Positions 23,126 through 36,363 are shown, counted from the first letter of the stretch. The stretch: 64,000 bases of DNA from Schoenoplectus triqueter (GCA_964058805.1 CAXKVV010000626.1:1-64000); one strand, 5' to 3'. Notes: generated by a model not told the origin, from the letters alone. Made by a program: numbers and translations.

Positions 23126-25779
23126 TATTAATCTAATTAATAATCAAAATGAAATGCATATAAAATAAAATGCGGATGATATGATCAAGTTTCAATATCA
23201 AAAGAAAGGAAAAATATAATTTAAGTCATATCCTACGAAATCATAAATCTCAGTGCAATCCGCACCTGAATATTTTGGCAAAGCTGATAGCGTCTGATTG
23301 CTCAGTCTCCGGTGGCGCATCACGATCCCATCGGCCGTCTCATCTCGAGTGTAGTCGTTGGTCGGCTCGTCAAGATAAGACTCGAGAACCTATAAAGTCA
23401 AAATAGATTAAATTGACGAGCATCCTATTCACGATTGGTCTGGTTAGGTCATGATATACCGGACGCGGAGACGAGAGTAATAATTATTTAAAGTTTATAA
23501 TTAACTTATATCTAATTTGACAAATAGAATTAACTAAATTTTATTTGGATTTATTTAGTTATCATAACATTCTCACTTAATTATTTTAATTAACATTTGA
23601 AAATTTAATTATCTAGAAATAGGGAAATTAATTAATATATATTTTTTATAATATAAATTCTTATCATATTCTAATTATTGTTTTGTAAATATTAATTATT
23701 TAAATTATAATCTTCAATTATATGTTATTTTACATACTAATATATTTTTATAATTTATAGATTTGTTATATGAAAATAAAATAGATGTGACATAAATTAA
23801 TGAAACTCGCTTAACTTAATTTAAACAAATTAAATATTTTTATTTTATTAAGTGTGTCGGTGTTTTGAGATTATATTTGTTTCGATTAATGTAACTAATT
23901 TAATTTATTTAAATTAATTAAGTTAGATTAAATGTTATCCCTTAATTAATTTAATTATAATCAGGATAATTAATTATTTAGAAATAGAGAAATTGATTAA
24001 TATATAATATTGTATAATTAATATTATTCTTATTAAAAATAGAGAAAATGATTAATATATAAATATTTATATATTTATAAGTATTATTCCATTATTAAAT
24101 AGAAAAATTGATTAATATATGTTTATATATATTAATTAATGTTATTCAATTATTAAAATAGAGAAATTAATTAATTAATATATTATATTATACATTATTA
24201 TTATCTTTTAGTTATTATTTTATAACCCCTAATTATTTATATCATATTCTTTAATTATATCTCATTTTATATTTTAATATTATTAAAATATATTATATAC
24301 AACTAGAATTAAAAATAATAAAAATCAAATTAAAAGAAAAGAAATTTAATTAAACTTAAATTTAATTAATGTTTTTATTTAATTAAACGTGTTGGTGTTT
24401 TAATGTGTTTGGGATCATAGGCTGCCTCCGAAACCACTATATCTGTTCGGATTTTCATTATTGAGGCAGATCATATAATCATCTCCCATTTTTTATCTTT
24501 AAGTATTAATTAATTATTAGTTGCGCACGTTTTAGTTTATGGCACTCGCTAATTAATTAATTAATTAATTACACTTTTAGCCTGCTTATACCTTTTCGGC
24601 CCATTTAGTCCGATCAATTTATTTTTCGAATCCATTTTAACCGTCAAGGTGTTATTTTGTGCTTATAACCCTCCAAAAAGGATTATTACCATAATTAATT
24701 TGTTTAGGCCCTTATATTTAATTAATTCGCATTTCAGTCCCTAGACTAGGGTACATCACACTCGGATTGCAAAATAATCATCAAAGATGGCAACAAAGGG
24801 GGCAACTTAGTAAGCAAGGATAGTGAACCAGCACAGAGTCTGGGTATATTAGAAAAGGCCAGACAATAAATCTCAAGGTTTACCAGTATACCAGATAAGA
24901 CCACAGACATGTCATACAATAACAAAATTGCAATAATCCATACGGCACAGTAATCCAGCACAAAGGCACACACACACAAGTAGTACAAAAGGCGTCTGTA
25001 TCAGATAAGCTCGAAGACACTGGTATAAATGGGGCAGACAAAACAAGGCAACCGACAAATCCAATAACAAGGCACATAGAGATAACAGATCAGCAAGTGT
25101 GACACAAGAGGTCACCATAACCCGAAATCGAGCCAGGAGGAACGATAAGGTACCAACTGGTACAAAAATCATACCAGCCACAAACATTCAGTACCAACAG
25201 AGTCAAAAGGGGCAGAAACCAGGCATATACCAGCAATGAGCTTAAGGCCCCGCCTCACTGGTACCAACCGGTACCAATGTACCAAGGCGCACAAAATATC
25301 AACCAGGAACATTAACCCTCAGCAAATAGATCAACTATCAGCAAGCATAATGATCAGAACATCATTCGCAAGTTAGAAAACCAACCCCAAATCAAGCAAC
25401 TACACAACTTCAACCCACTAAACAGCAGCACTCAGAGGCTCAGCCTCGGTGAAGCTGAGGGCCCACTCGGCCAAGAGATGAGAAGGATGTTACCCGATTA
25501 GATATAAGGCGGCAGGCAAGACACAGGAGGAGGGAGGGTGACTCGCCAAACCCAGCACCGAGCTTGTTTCGCCCCTACCTAGATAGTAACAGGAAAAGGG
25601 CGGCTTGGCGTCGTCCAGCGGTGTGGTGGTTGCACTCGTCGGAGAGAGGAGGCTCGGCTGAGGGGGTTGAGGCCGATTCGACCCTTGTCCGGATTTGTAC
25701 TACGATGTTGTCGGCTGTGAGGGCAATGAAGGGGAAAGGCGAGCTGTCACAGAGATGCTCGCGGAGGAGAGAGGTGGGT

Positions 25780-25975
25780 TTCGAGCCCTGAGCGGAAAAG
25801 AGAAAAACAACGAAAAGAAAATGAGGGGGGAGGCGTTGTCGCCAGGGAAAGAAAGAAAAAGAGGGGGGTGGGGTGACAGGCGACGGGGATAGGTTTGTGA
25901 GGGGACGGGTCAGAGACAGGAGGGTGAGGGAAACGTGAGAGAGTCAGAGAGAGTAAATGAGGGGAGAGAAAGTGA
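25780..25975 (+). repeat. Purine-rich tract
   Basis: Nearly 200 bases of strongly G/A-biased plus strand (for example GGGAAAGAAAGAAAAAGAGG), with few pyrimidines. Such strand bias can form triplex DNA. No gene reading is supported. Confidence 0.7.
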
Positions 25976-26075
25976 TCGGTTGGGATCGAGTGTGATTTGG
26001 ATGGTGTGATTCTTCGTGCGGGGAGCCATACCAAATTATTCCCTTGACCCATTGGGTCACTCCCGTTATAACACC

Positions 26076-27013
26076 AAGGGTTACAAAGTTAGATTGGAGA
26101 TTTTCAAGATATATTAAAACACAGCCTTCATGACAATTCGTATGTCGAGTTATTATCCGTATCGACTTGGGTTGGCTAATTACCTTACATAGTTTATTAT
26201 TTATTTTGTCGTTATCAGTTTTAATCATAATAAGTCTGATTAAATTTTTAAGTCAATTATATTACAATAAATCATTTGACCGTTTAATTTAATAGTCTGT
26301 TGGGTTCACCTTATTTTATTTTGTTCTATTTTATTTTATTATTTTGTTTTAAGATACGAGTTTGACTTTCATATTTTAGATTTCGTTATAAATATTATTC
26401 TTTTAATTTAAATTAGGTCAAAATCATTTGTATTAGTTATTGAATTTATATTTTTATAGCTTTTAAATTTGATCCTTTGATTTTGTTATTCGATATCTAA
26501 TCTCATGTATCTTATATTTATCCACTTATCTATTTATTTCATTAATTATGTGTAATACCTTGATTATTAAATTAAATTATTAGTTAATTTATTTTAATTT
26601 TCATTATTGCTTAATTAAATTTTGTGGTTTAACAATTGCAGTTTTTTTATATATAATATTTATAATAAAATCAATTTTTTTTTAAAAAAAAACTGAAAGA
26701 CGTCACTGACAATGACATTTTCCTACTAGCGTCCTCTCCTAGGAAATCGCCATAAGGGCCAAAGAAATGGCTAAAAAAATGAAAGGTGCAAGCGCACCAC
26801 TCCCAGTAGCGCGTTTGCACAAAAGTGTCACTCCTAGTGGAGCATTTACACCGCGTCACTGTCAGTGGCGCGTTACCATTCGTATTTTTAAAATTTTGAT
26901 TTTATCACTCTTATTATTAATAATATAATTATTATGAATATTATATATAACAAAAACTAAAAATATTGTAGTAAAATATTATAAACATTGGAGCAGCCAA
27001 TTCAGAGAAAATG
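26076..27013. other. Intergenic, with short hairpin-rich block
   Basis: Mostly AT-rich without a gene. At 26697-26880 variants of GCGTCACTGTCAGTGGCGCG occur four times (GACGTCACTGACAATGAC, CACCACTCCCAGTAGCGCG, GTGTCACTCCTAGTGGAGC, GCGTCACTGTCAGTGGCGCG), each partly self-complementary. Confidence 0.5.
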
Positions 27014-27022
27014 TCTCGAAAT

Positions 27023-27401
27023 GACCCGACCCGATAGGTTAACCCGACCCGACCCGACATGACCTGAAGATAAATGGGTCGGGTATGAGTTTGATTTTTT
27101 TACCCGAACCCGACCCGACCCGATTAATTATGTTTTTTTAAGTAATTTTATGATTTAGTACTAATTAAAACTTAAATATATACTAATTGTACACTAATTA
27201 AGATTAATTATGAATTAATTAATATTTTATTGCTTAAAATTATATAAAAATATTTAATAAATATTTAATTATTTTACATTGGTCGGGTCGGATATGGGTC
27301 AAGATTTTTTTACCCGAATTTAATCGGATCGGGTCAAAAATAATAATAAAATAATATGACCCGACCTGAACCCGACCCGACCCGACCCATTGACACCCCT
27401 A
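27023..27401. mobile_element. hAT-like MITE, one end worn
   Basis: A 9-base direct repeat TCTCGAAAT flanks the stretch (27014-27022 and 27402-27410). The right end reads inwards TAGGGGTGTCAATGGGTCGG, the usual start of many plant hAT MITEs. The left end lacks this terminus and starts inside the GACCCGACCC repeats. The interior is AT-rich with further GGGTCGGGT blocks. Confidence 0.45.
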
Positions 27402-27410
27402 TCTCGAAAT

Positions 27411-28488
27411 ACAAAAAGATCACTGAAATTTTAGTATATTATTTTTTACCTTTTGTGTTTCGGGGTATTTTTCTCTCAATTGGCTACTCTAAAATTATTA
27501 AAATTTTAGTATTTTATAAAAACTTTGTTTGCTTTTTAAAAAAGTATAACAAAGTTAAATTCCAATAAACGACGAAAAAGTTATAAACGTAGAAATTTGA
27601 TGCTTCTTTTTAAAATATATTAAAATAGTTTTTCTTTTATAATTTCAAATTTATATTTTTTTTATGCATAAAAATAACCCTCAGCGTTCGAGAGAGAATT
27701 ATATTGTCAGTCGCTACCAAGAATTTCAACTTTGGAGACATTAAAGACCAAAAACTCCAACTTGACAAGTCGGCGGTCATTGTCAGGCTGTCAAATAGAA
27801 AAGGAGACTAGCTCAGATGGAAAACCATGATATTCAGCGGACCCGGTGTATTCTGAGGGAGGTAGTCTAGTTGAATTTTGAAAAATAGTAATTTTAGATA
27901 ATATTTTCAGTAATATGTCGTCTTTGGAATATTTCTGTCTCCCTAAATTGTTTGATAAAAAAATATTTAATATCATACATAATGAAATAATTATACAAAA
28001 AATTTAAAATATAAAGTTCCGTAGAGAAAAACTTTCATCATCAACTTGATTATTTATCATTTTGAGTTTTATATTGTTGTTATTTTTAATATATAAAAAA
28101 TATTATTTTGATGGTTTTTTATTAGATAAGAATATATATTAATTTTTTTTTAAACCTAATTAGTTAATAATTTGAACCCGATAAGCTATTACAATCCATA
28201 ATTGCCCCTGAGCGAAATTCTACATCATGTTCTCTAACGTAATTTTATTCACATTTTACATAACTAAAAAAATTATTCATATTTTACATAACTAAAAAGA
28301 GTGTAGGAAAAAAACCTTCAAACGCAAAGTTGAAGAAGAAAAAAAGTACCACATTACTAACATAAAAAATTAAACAACCATCCATATTTACAAAGATCAA
28401 CTATACAAACAAGTTCAATATTGGCATCATAGATTAGGACATGAATCAAAACATGACTTTGCGACCAATCCCATCATGTCTGAACGTC
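27411..28488. other. Intergenic; 3' side of the FLZ gene
   Basis: No gene seen. CATATTTTACATAACTAAAAA is repeated with one spacer near 28251-28300. The stretch next to 28488 must contain the 3' untranslated region of the FLZ gene, but I cannot place its poly(A) site. Confidence 0.5.
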
Positions 28489-29666
28489 TCATTGACGCCG
28501 TGAAGAGTTCCGTTTGGTAGTGTCAAATCTGATATGTTTATCTCTGCATTCATTGCTACAGAAGGCGCTTTCTCCCCTGCAGCTTATTGAAGTCAACAAA
28601 TATCAATACGAAATAAATATTCTATTTTTTCTTCCAATTTTGGACTAAATTGAAAAGCAAACATACCGAAATATGTGATTTACCTTAATTATTCATTAAT
28701 TATTTATCATTTTTTCTTTTTTCTTTTTGTTGAATCTCTATATATTGGTTTTTTTGCATGTTTCTAGTTGACTCATCATTGCTTTCCTTCCATTTCTTTT
28801 ACTTTGCTTCATATTTGTATGAAGCTAAAAAAAAGGTTGAGTCGAAGAAGAAAAAGACTGAGAAGTCGATTGAGAATGATGATTAATAAATTTCAGCAAT
28901 TATATTTTCGGTCAGGATTACATACATTATTCATTGTTACTACTGTATTAACATCTTATTATAATTAGTTAAGAGTTACACTTTTCTCTGCAAAAACATG
29001 AAATTGCATATATGGAGTACTTGTGTCAAAACAACAACAAAAAATTGGAAAATTGGAAAATAGCATGAAGAGAGTAATGATAGACTTTGCTTTTTCTCAG
29101 AAAAAGCTGAAGAAAAAGGAAAAATATATATATGTACTCCTATAGATGTTATGGTACATATCAAAACTAACTTTCCAATTGAATATATATAAAATGTCTT
29201 TGTTTTATAGAAATATATCTCATCAATCAAACTAAAATTTGCAGCTTTGTATTAAAAATATATGGCGCCAATACAATCATCTTAATTAATCAGAAATGTT
29301 TCAATCATTTGTAGCATAATTAAGCTTTAATTTATTTTGATGATAGACCACTAAAATATTAAGAATTAGTTAGTAATTAAACTCGAACCTGTAGATAAAG
29401 ATATCACACTCCGATCCGAGCAAACGCCTGCAAACCCCGCAATAATGCAAAAAATCAAGGGGCTTAGTGATTTCTTCTTCCTTCAAAGAAGTGTTAATTT
29501 CCTCAAGTGACACATTCTTTCCAGCCTTAGAGGCCCCTTCAGTTGCATTAAGCTTACTATTTTCATGGATGATTTCATTAATAATGTCACAGCTCATATC
29601 TCTTCTGCTCGTTGTTCGGGCAATAGAAGCCGGTCTCGGCCTTTTGCGAAAAAGATCTTTGGACAT
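28489..29666 (-). CDS. FCS-like zinc finger (FLZ, DUF581) protein, two exons
   Basis: Exon 1 (29389-29666) begins MSKDLFRKRPRPASIARTTS and ends in the first half of an FLZ domain, DFLHYCGVCRRLLGSECDIF. The donor is AG|GTTCGA. Exon 2 (28489-28576) starts after GCTGCAG and completes the domain with GESAFCSNECRDKHIRFD, then RRQ and stop. The joint forms an arginine codon in phase, giving 121 residues. The C-x2-C ... FCSxECR pattern is diagnostic for plant FLZ proteins, which act as adaptors of the SnRK1 energy-sensing kinase and are often induced by hormones or sugar state. The N-terminal part is basic then acidic and not conserved. The short length and single finger near the C-terminus are normal for the family. 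No disabling lesion is visible. Confidence 0.88.
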
Positions 29667-30846
29667 ATTGGTTCTTCTTTTTCTTTTCTTTTTTTTCCTT
29701 GGAGAGGGACGAGGAGAAGAACCCTAGCTAGTTGTCTCTGACTCTCAGTGGAGAGAAGCTTGTTTAATAAAAGAAAGGTAGCATGTGATTGTACTAGTAC
29801 AGAATTATCCCTGTCATGAGGTGAGGAACAGTGCAAAAGCTAACGATAGGTTTTGTGTTTTTCTAATTTAGGGAAATGAAGTACTGTGAAGGCGAGTTCC
29901 GATTTAGGGAAGGGTGTTTGGGTTGCTTTTTCAGAACGCCATTATATAGCTACTTTTAAAAAGAAAAAAGAAGATTAGTTAAGGTCATAAGTTTAGGAAA
30001 TATTGTATAAACTAATTAATAAGATATATTTAATACGCCTCTCTGACATTAATTAAGGTTTAATGCAATGGCGTCTTTACATTTTGAATCGGTAGGTACA
30101 ACACTATCATATGCAATTTTCTCCTGGAAAAATACTCGTTTAAAAATTCAAACAAACTTTCCCTTGCATATCTTGAAATAGTTTAATTGATGAGCTTTTT
30201 TTCATTCAAAGTGGAAAATAATATGTTGACAATAGAAATAGCCAAAATGCTGACTAAAATATATTTATCTATGCTCTCTATGTTGTGGATATGCTGTGTA
30301 TCAAATTAAATGCATTTTGAGAATCACAGGTCATTGATTAATTAAGCACAAGAAACTGACGGGAGGTCCAATTTTTCAAATTTTCTGTGGGATGATTAAT
30401 TATTTTCAAATTGAAATTTATCTAGCATACCCAAAAATGTATCTGAAAGATAGTTTTCTGAATTTTAATTACTATTTCACATGTAATTACTCTTTTATCT
30501 CGTTCCCTCCTTTTAATAGTTGATTATATATATTGCTGTAAATTTTGTACAAACTTTAAATAATTTGTACATGTGATATATATGTCAGATGGAGAGCATT
30601 ATCTTTTATCACTAGAACAAATATTGATTATCACATCACAATAATTGTATTGATGCATAATAAAAAAAAACTAATGATTTTTTCATCAATCATAAATGTT
30701 TTTTTGGTACTGATTAGTAAAATACACATCTAGGCATATTCTATATAAATAGGCATTTATTAAATGATCTATTTTGGTGTGGTATGCTGCACTATAACAT
30801 GTAATTAACATCACACGCTTATGTCAAAGAGCATGGATCGATGGAA
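29667..30846. other. 5' flank of the FLZ gene
   Basis: Leader and presumed promoter of the FLZ gene lie to the right of 29666. A purine-poor stretch at 29668-29700 (CTTTTTCTTTTC on plus) is its 5' leader on the minus strand. No other gene seen. Confidence 0.5.
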
Positions 30847-30855
30847 TATTTTTTA

Positions 30856-31577
30856 GTGGAAATTGAGTATCTGTCCATGGAAACTTAGCTAATTGAAATG
30901 TTTTCATCAATTCTTTAAATTTAAATATTTACTCATTTAACTCATTTAACTTATTATTTACCCATAGGATGAATTATCTTCAATAAATTAATATCAAAAT
31001 TGAATAAAAAAATTATATGACTACACTAACCCTCCCATCTAATTCATTTCTTATTCATTATATAAATTATTCTTTAAAGTTAATACATGGGACCCCACCC
31101 CTTTCATATTTGAGACATTATAATACAACATCATTATAAGAGTATATTGAGAAAATACATATATTAGTTTTTCAGAAAAAAATTATTCTAACAACAAACA
31201 AATAACAACAGAATGACTGTCATATCTGGTCAGCATTATGAACAAACAAGCACAAAAAAAGAGGAGCAAATATAAGGAGGGAGAGAGAGATGACAAGGGA
31301 GAGATTTAATTTTAAATTTATGATATATGAGTCAAAGAGAAATAGAATATCAGTCACTCATAAAAATAAATAGAAATAAATTAAGGAGAAGAAAAATAGA
31401 TGGGTAGTTTGATCATATTTTTTTTATTGAATTTCAATATTGATATAATGAAGATAATTCATCATTTGGGTAAATAACAAGCCAAATGAGTTTGCAATGA
31501 ATAAATACTCAAATTTAGAGAATTAATGAAGAAATTTCCAATTAGCCAAAATTTCATGAGTACATACCCAATTTCCC
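30856..31577. mobile_element. MULE-type MITE with about 210-bp TIRs
   Basis: Left arm 30856-31065 and right arm 31370-31577 are inverted repeats (GTGGAAATTGAGTATCTGT against GGGAAATTGGGTATGTACT). Direct 9-bp repeats TATTTTTTA (30847-30855) and TATTTTTTT (31578-31586) match at 8 of 9 positions. The terminus GGGAAATTG resembles GGGAAAATTG of both larger MULEs. No coding capacity. Confidence 0.72.
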
Positions 31578-31586
31578 TATTTTTTT

Positions 31587-33789
31587 ACTTCCATTTACAA
31601 ATCTCGCGCAATGCTGGATGTGTAGATAGTCACTGGAATACTCATACACATTAATTAGGCGTTAATATACAGGAACGGATTACTTATAAATAATAGTTAT
31701 TTTGATAATTTTTACAATTTATTTTGATAAATTTTAGCAATGTAATTTCAAACAAATATGAAATATATCTAAAAAAAATTATAGGCGCAACATTTAATTT
31801 CATAATATTTGTTTGATGGTTCATGATCACTATATCAGAACTTTTCAAGTTGCATAAATATTGTCTTAATAATCAGTCTATAAATGCAAGAACATCTATA
31901 AACTATTTTTCAAAGAAAAAAAAGAATACATTAAAAAACATTTTTCTGCATTTTTAAGGCATTTTTCTGCATTTTTAAGTATTTTCAGATTTTTTTTAAT
32001 TTCATCTAACATTATCAAAATTATTCTTCTAAAAGATGGCCCCTCCACTTGGTACATTACATCGACATCCTCTGTGGTATTATAAAATTACAATTTTACT
32101 CGAATGAAAAAATAAAAAATAAAAAAAGCTCCATAAATTTAAAGATTATCCGTCTTTTTTTCGTCATCTTCCTCTCCTTCAGTCTGAGGTGTCCGTACAG
32201 ATACAGTTCCCCATTAGCAGTGTTGTTTGAAGTATCGAAAGGAATAAATAAAAAGATGACTGCGGCGCCATTGGAGAAACCAGTGAACTACTAAATGCCA
32301 TAGCGTACCACGGTACCAGCTATTTAGGCCAATGAAATACTAGTATATTTATTTTATATATTAAATTTGGATCTTCAAAATAATATATTTCGACCTTACG
32401 TATTCGTGCTCGAGCACTCTGTAATCATGACAATTATAATATTATTTTTCTTCTCTTGTACTCTACTCAATATTTTAATTCTTTTATATTAGAAGACAGG
32501 CCTGGTTATAAGTCAACACGTACTAATTGTGTTGAGTAATTCGGTTTTCTTGTTGCGACAACTTGTGCAGCCATCCCTGTTGCCAGACGTTTCTCGTACT
32601 TTAGTGTTTTCTTTTTTAAGATAAAAATATGAGTTTAAGCTACCCAATTATTCTTTGAGGATCTACCTCTCACATGAAAAGTATTGGATTTATCATTAAA
32701 TTAAAATCTAATTCTCTGTACTTGAGTGTTCCATATGTTTGTAGTTGAAAAATGTATTTCAATTAACTATTTTGCAATGAGATTTTGTTTATAAGAAAGA
32801 ATCAAAGATGAGATCAAGCTCTTAAATTTTATAGATATTCATCACTTATTCATATTTCGAACATGCAACCTGCTACACGGAGGATATTACCTTTATCTAA
32901 TATAACAATGTTAGTTTAGTTGTTAGTGAGAGAATTACAATGACCATTAGCTGTACTAATCTTATCAAGAACATGCAACAAGTAATATTGAAAATGAATG
33001 CTTTCTAGATGAATTGACAAAAATTAACTCGTAGTAGAAATTAATTACATATTTTGCTAATCTTGGCTTGCATTCTGTATATATCTTCCTTCAGTGAATC
33101 GGATATACTATAAATGATATAAATTCAAATTATGATGTTTTTTTAGATTTATAAATGATGATCGAATTATTTTTCAACGGTGTGTTAGAAATGAGGAGTC
33201 TTGAAAGCGGGTTCTTTTTTCCTTATAGGCTCGGTTTCTAAGTGAAATTTTTATTTTTTGGCTCAGTTTTTCCTACGCATTTTCAGTGAAATTTTTAAAT
33301 TTTTAGCTCAGTTTTTCCTACTCATTTTCAGCCAATGACATTGCAATATAAACAAGGGTTCCGGGCTGAAGAGATCCAAGACAAATAATCTTAAAATAAT
33401 ATTTATTCGCACTCCGTTTCTCTCGAGATTCTTAGTATTGATTATTCAAAAATTTTAAGATGTTTGACATAAACAATTATCTTGTACTTTTTAATTCATT
33501 GATGGGGGCCGAGGTACTACCAATGACTAAAAGGTCCATTGGCTGTAAAGAAATTGTGATACCTTACTAACGAAATTAATTAAAATTTTGAAAATTTTAA
33601 AGTAATAAAAAATACATAGTTTGATTGATAGTAACTATTCATATAGGTCATCAAGTAGCAGTAGTTTATAATGCAGCAATAGTATTACAATATTAGCAAA
33701 CTGTAATAATTTAAAACCATCTTCCATATACTGTGAAAAAATTTATGATACTTGTTTAGAAAGGAGCCTTCAACATATCATATCTAATT
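31587..33789. other. AT-rich intergenic DNA
   Basis: No gene found. A 44-46 bp tandem pair (AGTGAAATTTTTATTTTTTG... GGCTCAGTTTTTCCTAC...) sits at 33241-33330. TAACAATGTTAGTTTAGTTG near 32904 recurs near 33791 at the edge of the Copia fragment. Confidence 0.5.
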
Positions 33790-34377
33790 TAACAATGTTA
33801 GTTTAGTTGATAGTAGTCATGACATGATCATTTGATCAGTGGTTTCCCAATCGTCGATTTTTGCTTTTTATTCGGCTGTTGCCTCATTCACTTTTGCTGG
33901 TACAGGTTTTGTCTTGGTACCAGTGACAAAGCTAAGTTTGTCTTTGCCACCTAGACCGATAGTAACAGATCTGGCCCATGATATGTAGTTGCTGCCTGTG
34001 AGTATAATGGTTGTGAGTTTTGTGTTATCAGATTGTTGAAACATGTTGGAATTTGGGTATATTGGTAAAGTTTGAGTATTGCGGAAATAAAGAACAGGTT
34101 TAATCCTGTTCTGATACCATGTAGAAAATAGAGAGCAATCAACTGAATAATTGTTTATTAAATTTTGAAAAATGAATTCTGTTGTACATGAGTATATGTA
34201 ATCTATTCTACTTAACTAGTCGTTGGCTATCTTCCTTAATTGAGGAATTACATAATATGCTGCCTAATTAAAGGATAAGTACCAATTATAGCTTAAGGTT
34301 GTATTAAGGAAGCTATCATTTGTTGCCTAATCTAACCGATGATGAATCCTCTGAGGTTATGATATTATTCTTCAACA
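33790..34377 (-). mobile_element. Copia fragment: 5' LTR, primer site and broken gag start
   Basis: On the minus strand an LTR-like stretch runs from TGTTGAAG at 34377 to TCTACA at 34120. It is followed at once by TGGTATCAGA, the initiator-tRNA-Met primer site. A gag start (MFQQSDNTKLTTIILTGSNY, then ISWARSVTIGLGGKDKLSF) follows and is broken by TAA near 33873 and TGA near 33824. The remainder of the element and its second LTR are missing. It belongs to a different Copia family from the intact one at 41622. Confidence 0.75.
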
Positions 34378-35893
34378 CTTACAAAAATGCGATGTGTACA
34401 CAAATACATAAATGACAAAAAAAAATGAAAAATGCAGAGCATATGCACAAAATATGGAGGATGCCCTGAATAATCCAAGCATATATCAACTAGGAAGTTA
34501 TACTAGGATATAAAAATCAAGAAGTTATGAAAGCTTAAGTGGACAAATATTATAGTAAGGAAACTTTAAATATATTTCATTCAGTAGATAAAGGGAAAAT
34601 ATATATTACTTCAAAAATATATCGTTGTAGTCCTTAACATTCAAAGTGTTTTGAAAAGAGCAAAGATCCAATGGTTATGGTCATTGGCATCTATCATATT
34701 TATTTTCTCATTTGGGCTTAAATTAACAAATATGAAAAATTCGATATATATATTTTAAATAATCTCAATTATAAATAACAAGTTATAAAAACTTTATCTT
34801 CATTTCACATATTAACATTTTGGGTGGACTTAGCTGATGCAAACAAAAGTTGAGTTATTGTTTTGGCTGATGCCACGTGGAAAGCCAATGCAAATTACTA
34901 TTAATCTCGCCACCTACTGCATCAACCTATTAGCATCGACTAGCTGATGCGACCTAATGTGTTCCATTGATTTCTTATATCCTTTCAAATTGTCTTGTGT
35001 CTCACCAGTGAAACAAAAAAGAAATTGTTTAGGATGATTTTAGAAAAATATGCTTGATAAAATAGATGGAGGAACCTGATGGATGGTTTTGCTATTCACT
35101 TCCAATATTTGGACATTCTTTTTTAAATTATTTATTCTATTTATATGAAAAAAAATGATAGACAAAAGCGATATGCCGGAAGACAGTAGACACTGATAGT
35201 GGTAGGTCACTGTATGTCTGATTTAAAATGCTAACCAATTAGTGAAATCACACGCACCAAATTGTCAAACTTCATTTCACACTGATTGTCCATGGGACAG
35301 AGACAGGCACAGCACTACAGCAGCCACATCAGGAGCTTCATGAGCAATGAAATGAAGCAAATTTGTGCTGTCTTTTTGAGTTTTTGTTTTTGCACAAATG
35401 GGCCAAGTAGACAACTTATGACTAATTGGGCATAATATTTCTATCTTGAAGGGCAATTGCTCCAATATAGAGTACATGGGTGTGTATTGGGTAGGGAGAA
35501 AGTTTGGAATTGGAACATCATTTTTGTCTAAAGAATTAAGTAAAATGTGACCAGATAACATCATTGTTAAGGGGTAAAGGTAAATTTAGGTAAGAAGTAA
35601 AATGTGAGAGGGCGACTAGTTGGAGTAAGAATTAATTGGCATCTATAATTCCACCTTGTGGGGAGTATTAGTGTATAATTAAGGACGATTTATTATAGCA
35701 TCCCATCACTCATTAAGAGAATCATGAAGGACCAAAATTTAATGAAAAGTAATATCTAGTAGTATTTAATAACCACGTAATCAATAAATATTGTGGTATC
35801 TATTGATATAACATGGTCATATACTGAGATCAACGATTAGAGAGAAGTCACTTGTACATAAGTCAAGGATGAATATTTATATCTATATCTATA
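34378..35893. other. Intergenic, no gene supported
   Basis: AT-rich, with a somewhat less AT-rich patch at 35277-35564. The minus-strand frame there (95 codons) has no recognisable domain or exon context. Confidence 0.5.
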
Positions 35894-36363
35894 TCTATAC
35901 TATTATATAAAGCATCTAAGAATTGGAGGGTCCATTTTTTGTCATTGTAAATTTTTATTATACCCATTTTATCCCTCAATTAGACGGATAATATTTATTG
36001 TTGGTTGATCGAACGTATGTGATCGCGTCTATTGATCCCCTCTTTCTCTCCATTTCTTTCTCTTATATACTATTATTTCCATAATTTTTGTTTTTTATTT
36101 AGCAACTTTGTGCATATTTGGTAAGGAATTAATGGTGATAATATATGTTAGAATAATTTACTTTTCTTTTCATAAAAATCATGAATCATTAACTCATATT
36201 GTGCAAAAATCTCATCCAAGATTAAATATAGTCTTTATTATATGTTTTCTCTATAATTTGGTGAATTTATAATTTAATATTAGATAAATGTGAATTTTTT
36301 TATCTTATAATATTTTAATGTTTAAATAAAAAATTCTGCTGCAACGCGCGGGTATATAGCTAG
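35894..36363 (+). mobile_element. Non-autonomous Helitron, copy 3
   Basis: Starts TCTATACTATTATATAAAGC after an A and ends GCGCGGGTATATAGCTAG before a T. This is the best preserved of the three, with the GC-rich subterminal segment GCAACGCGCGGG complete. Confidence 0.87.

Larger units (their letters stand above)
21553..26075. other. Repeat-derived region, possibly from an LTR retrotransposon
   Basis: The region opens TGTCACACCCCAGAAATAAT, a start seen on long LTRs of some plant elements, and holds no open frame with a recognisable retrotransposon domain. I could not find a matching second LTR or target duplication. It is a mosaic: a doubled hairpin-forming 17-mer GCTCTATAGAAGAGAGC at 22324-22360, tandem units at 22860-23125, repeats around AGAAATTGATTAATATAT at 23630-24190, GGTACC-rich phrases at 25140-25285, and a purine tract at 25780-25975. 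The open frames at 25564-26052 follow the purine bias and look accidental. Confidence 0.35.

Noticed and set aside
25564..26052. Overlapping frames on both strands in the purine-rich tract.
   Set aside because: Composition-driven; no domain, and all frames are open because stop codons are rare in such biased DNA.
21553..26075. A complete LTR retrotransposon starting at TGTCACACCCC.
   Set aside because: No second LTR, primer site, target repeat or coding domain found, so only a tentative repeat call is kept.
27805..27870. TAGCTCAGATGG, like the A box of a tRNA gene.
   Set aside because: No B box (GGTTCGAATCC) follows and no cloverleaf can be drawn.
34120..34377. The Copia fragment as a partner LTR of the intact Copia at 41622.
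   Set aside because: Different length, sequence and PBS context; both begin TGTTGA but are unrelated families.
35277..35564. Minus-strand frame of 95 codons in a less AT-rich patch.
   Set aside because: No known domain, no splice or promoter context, and no paralogue in the window.
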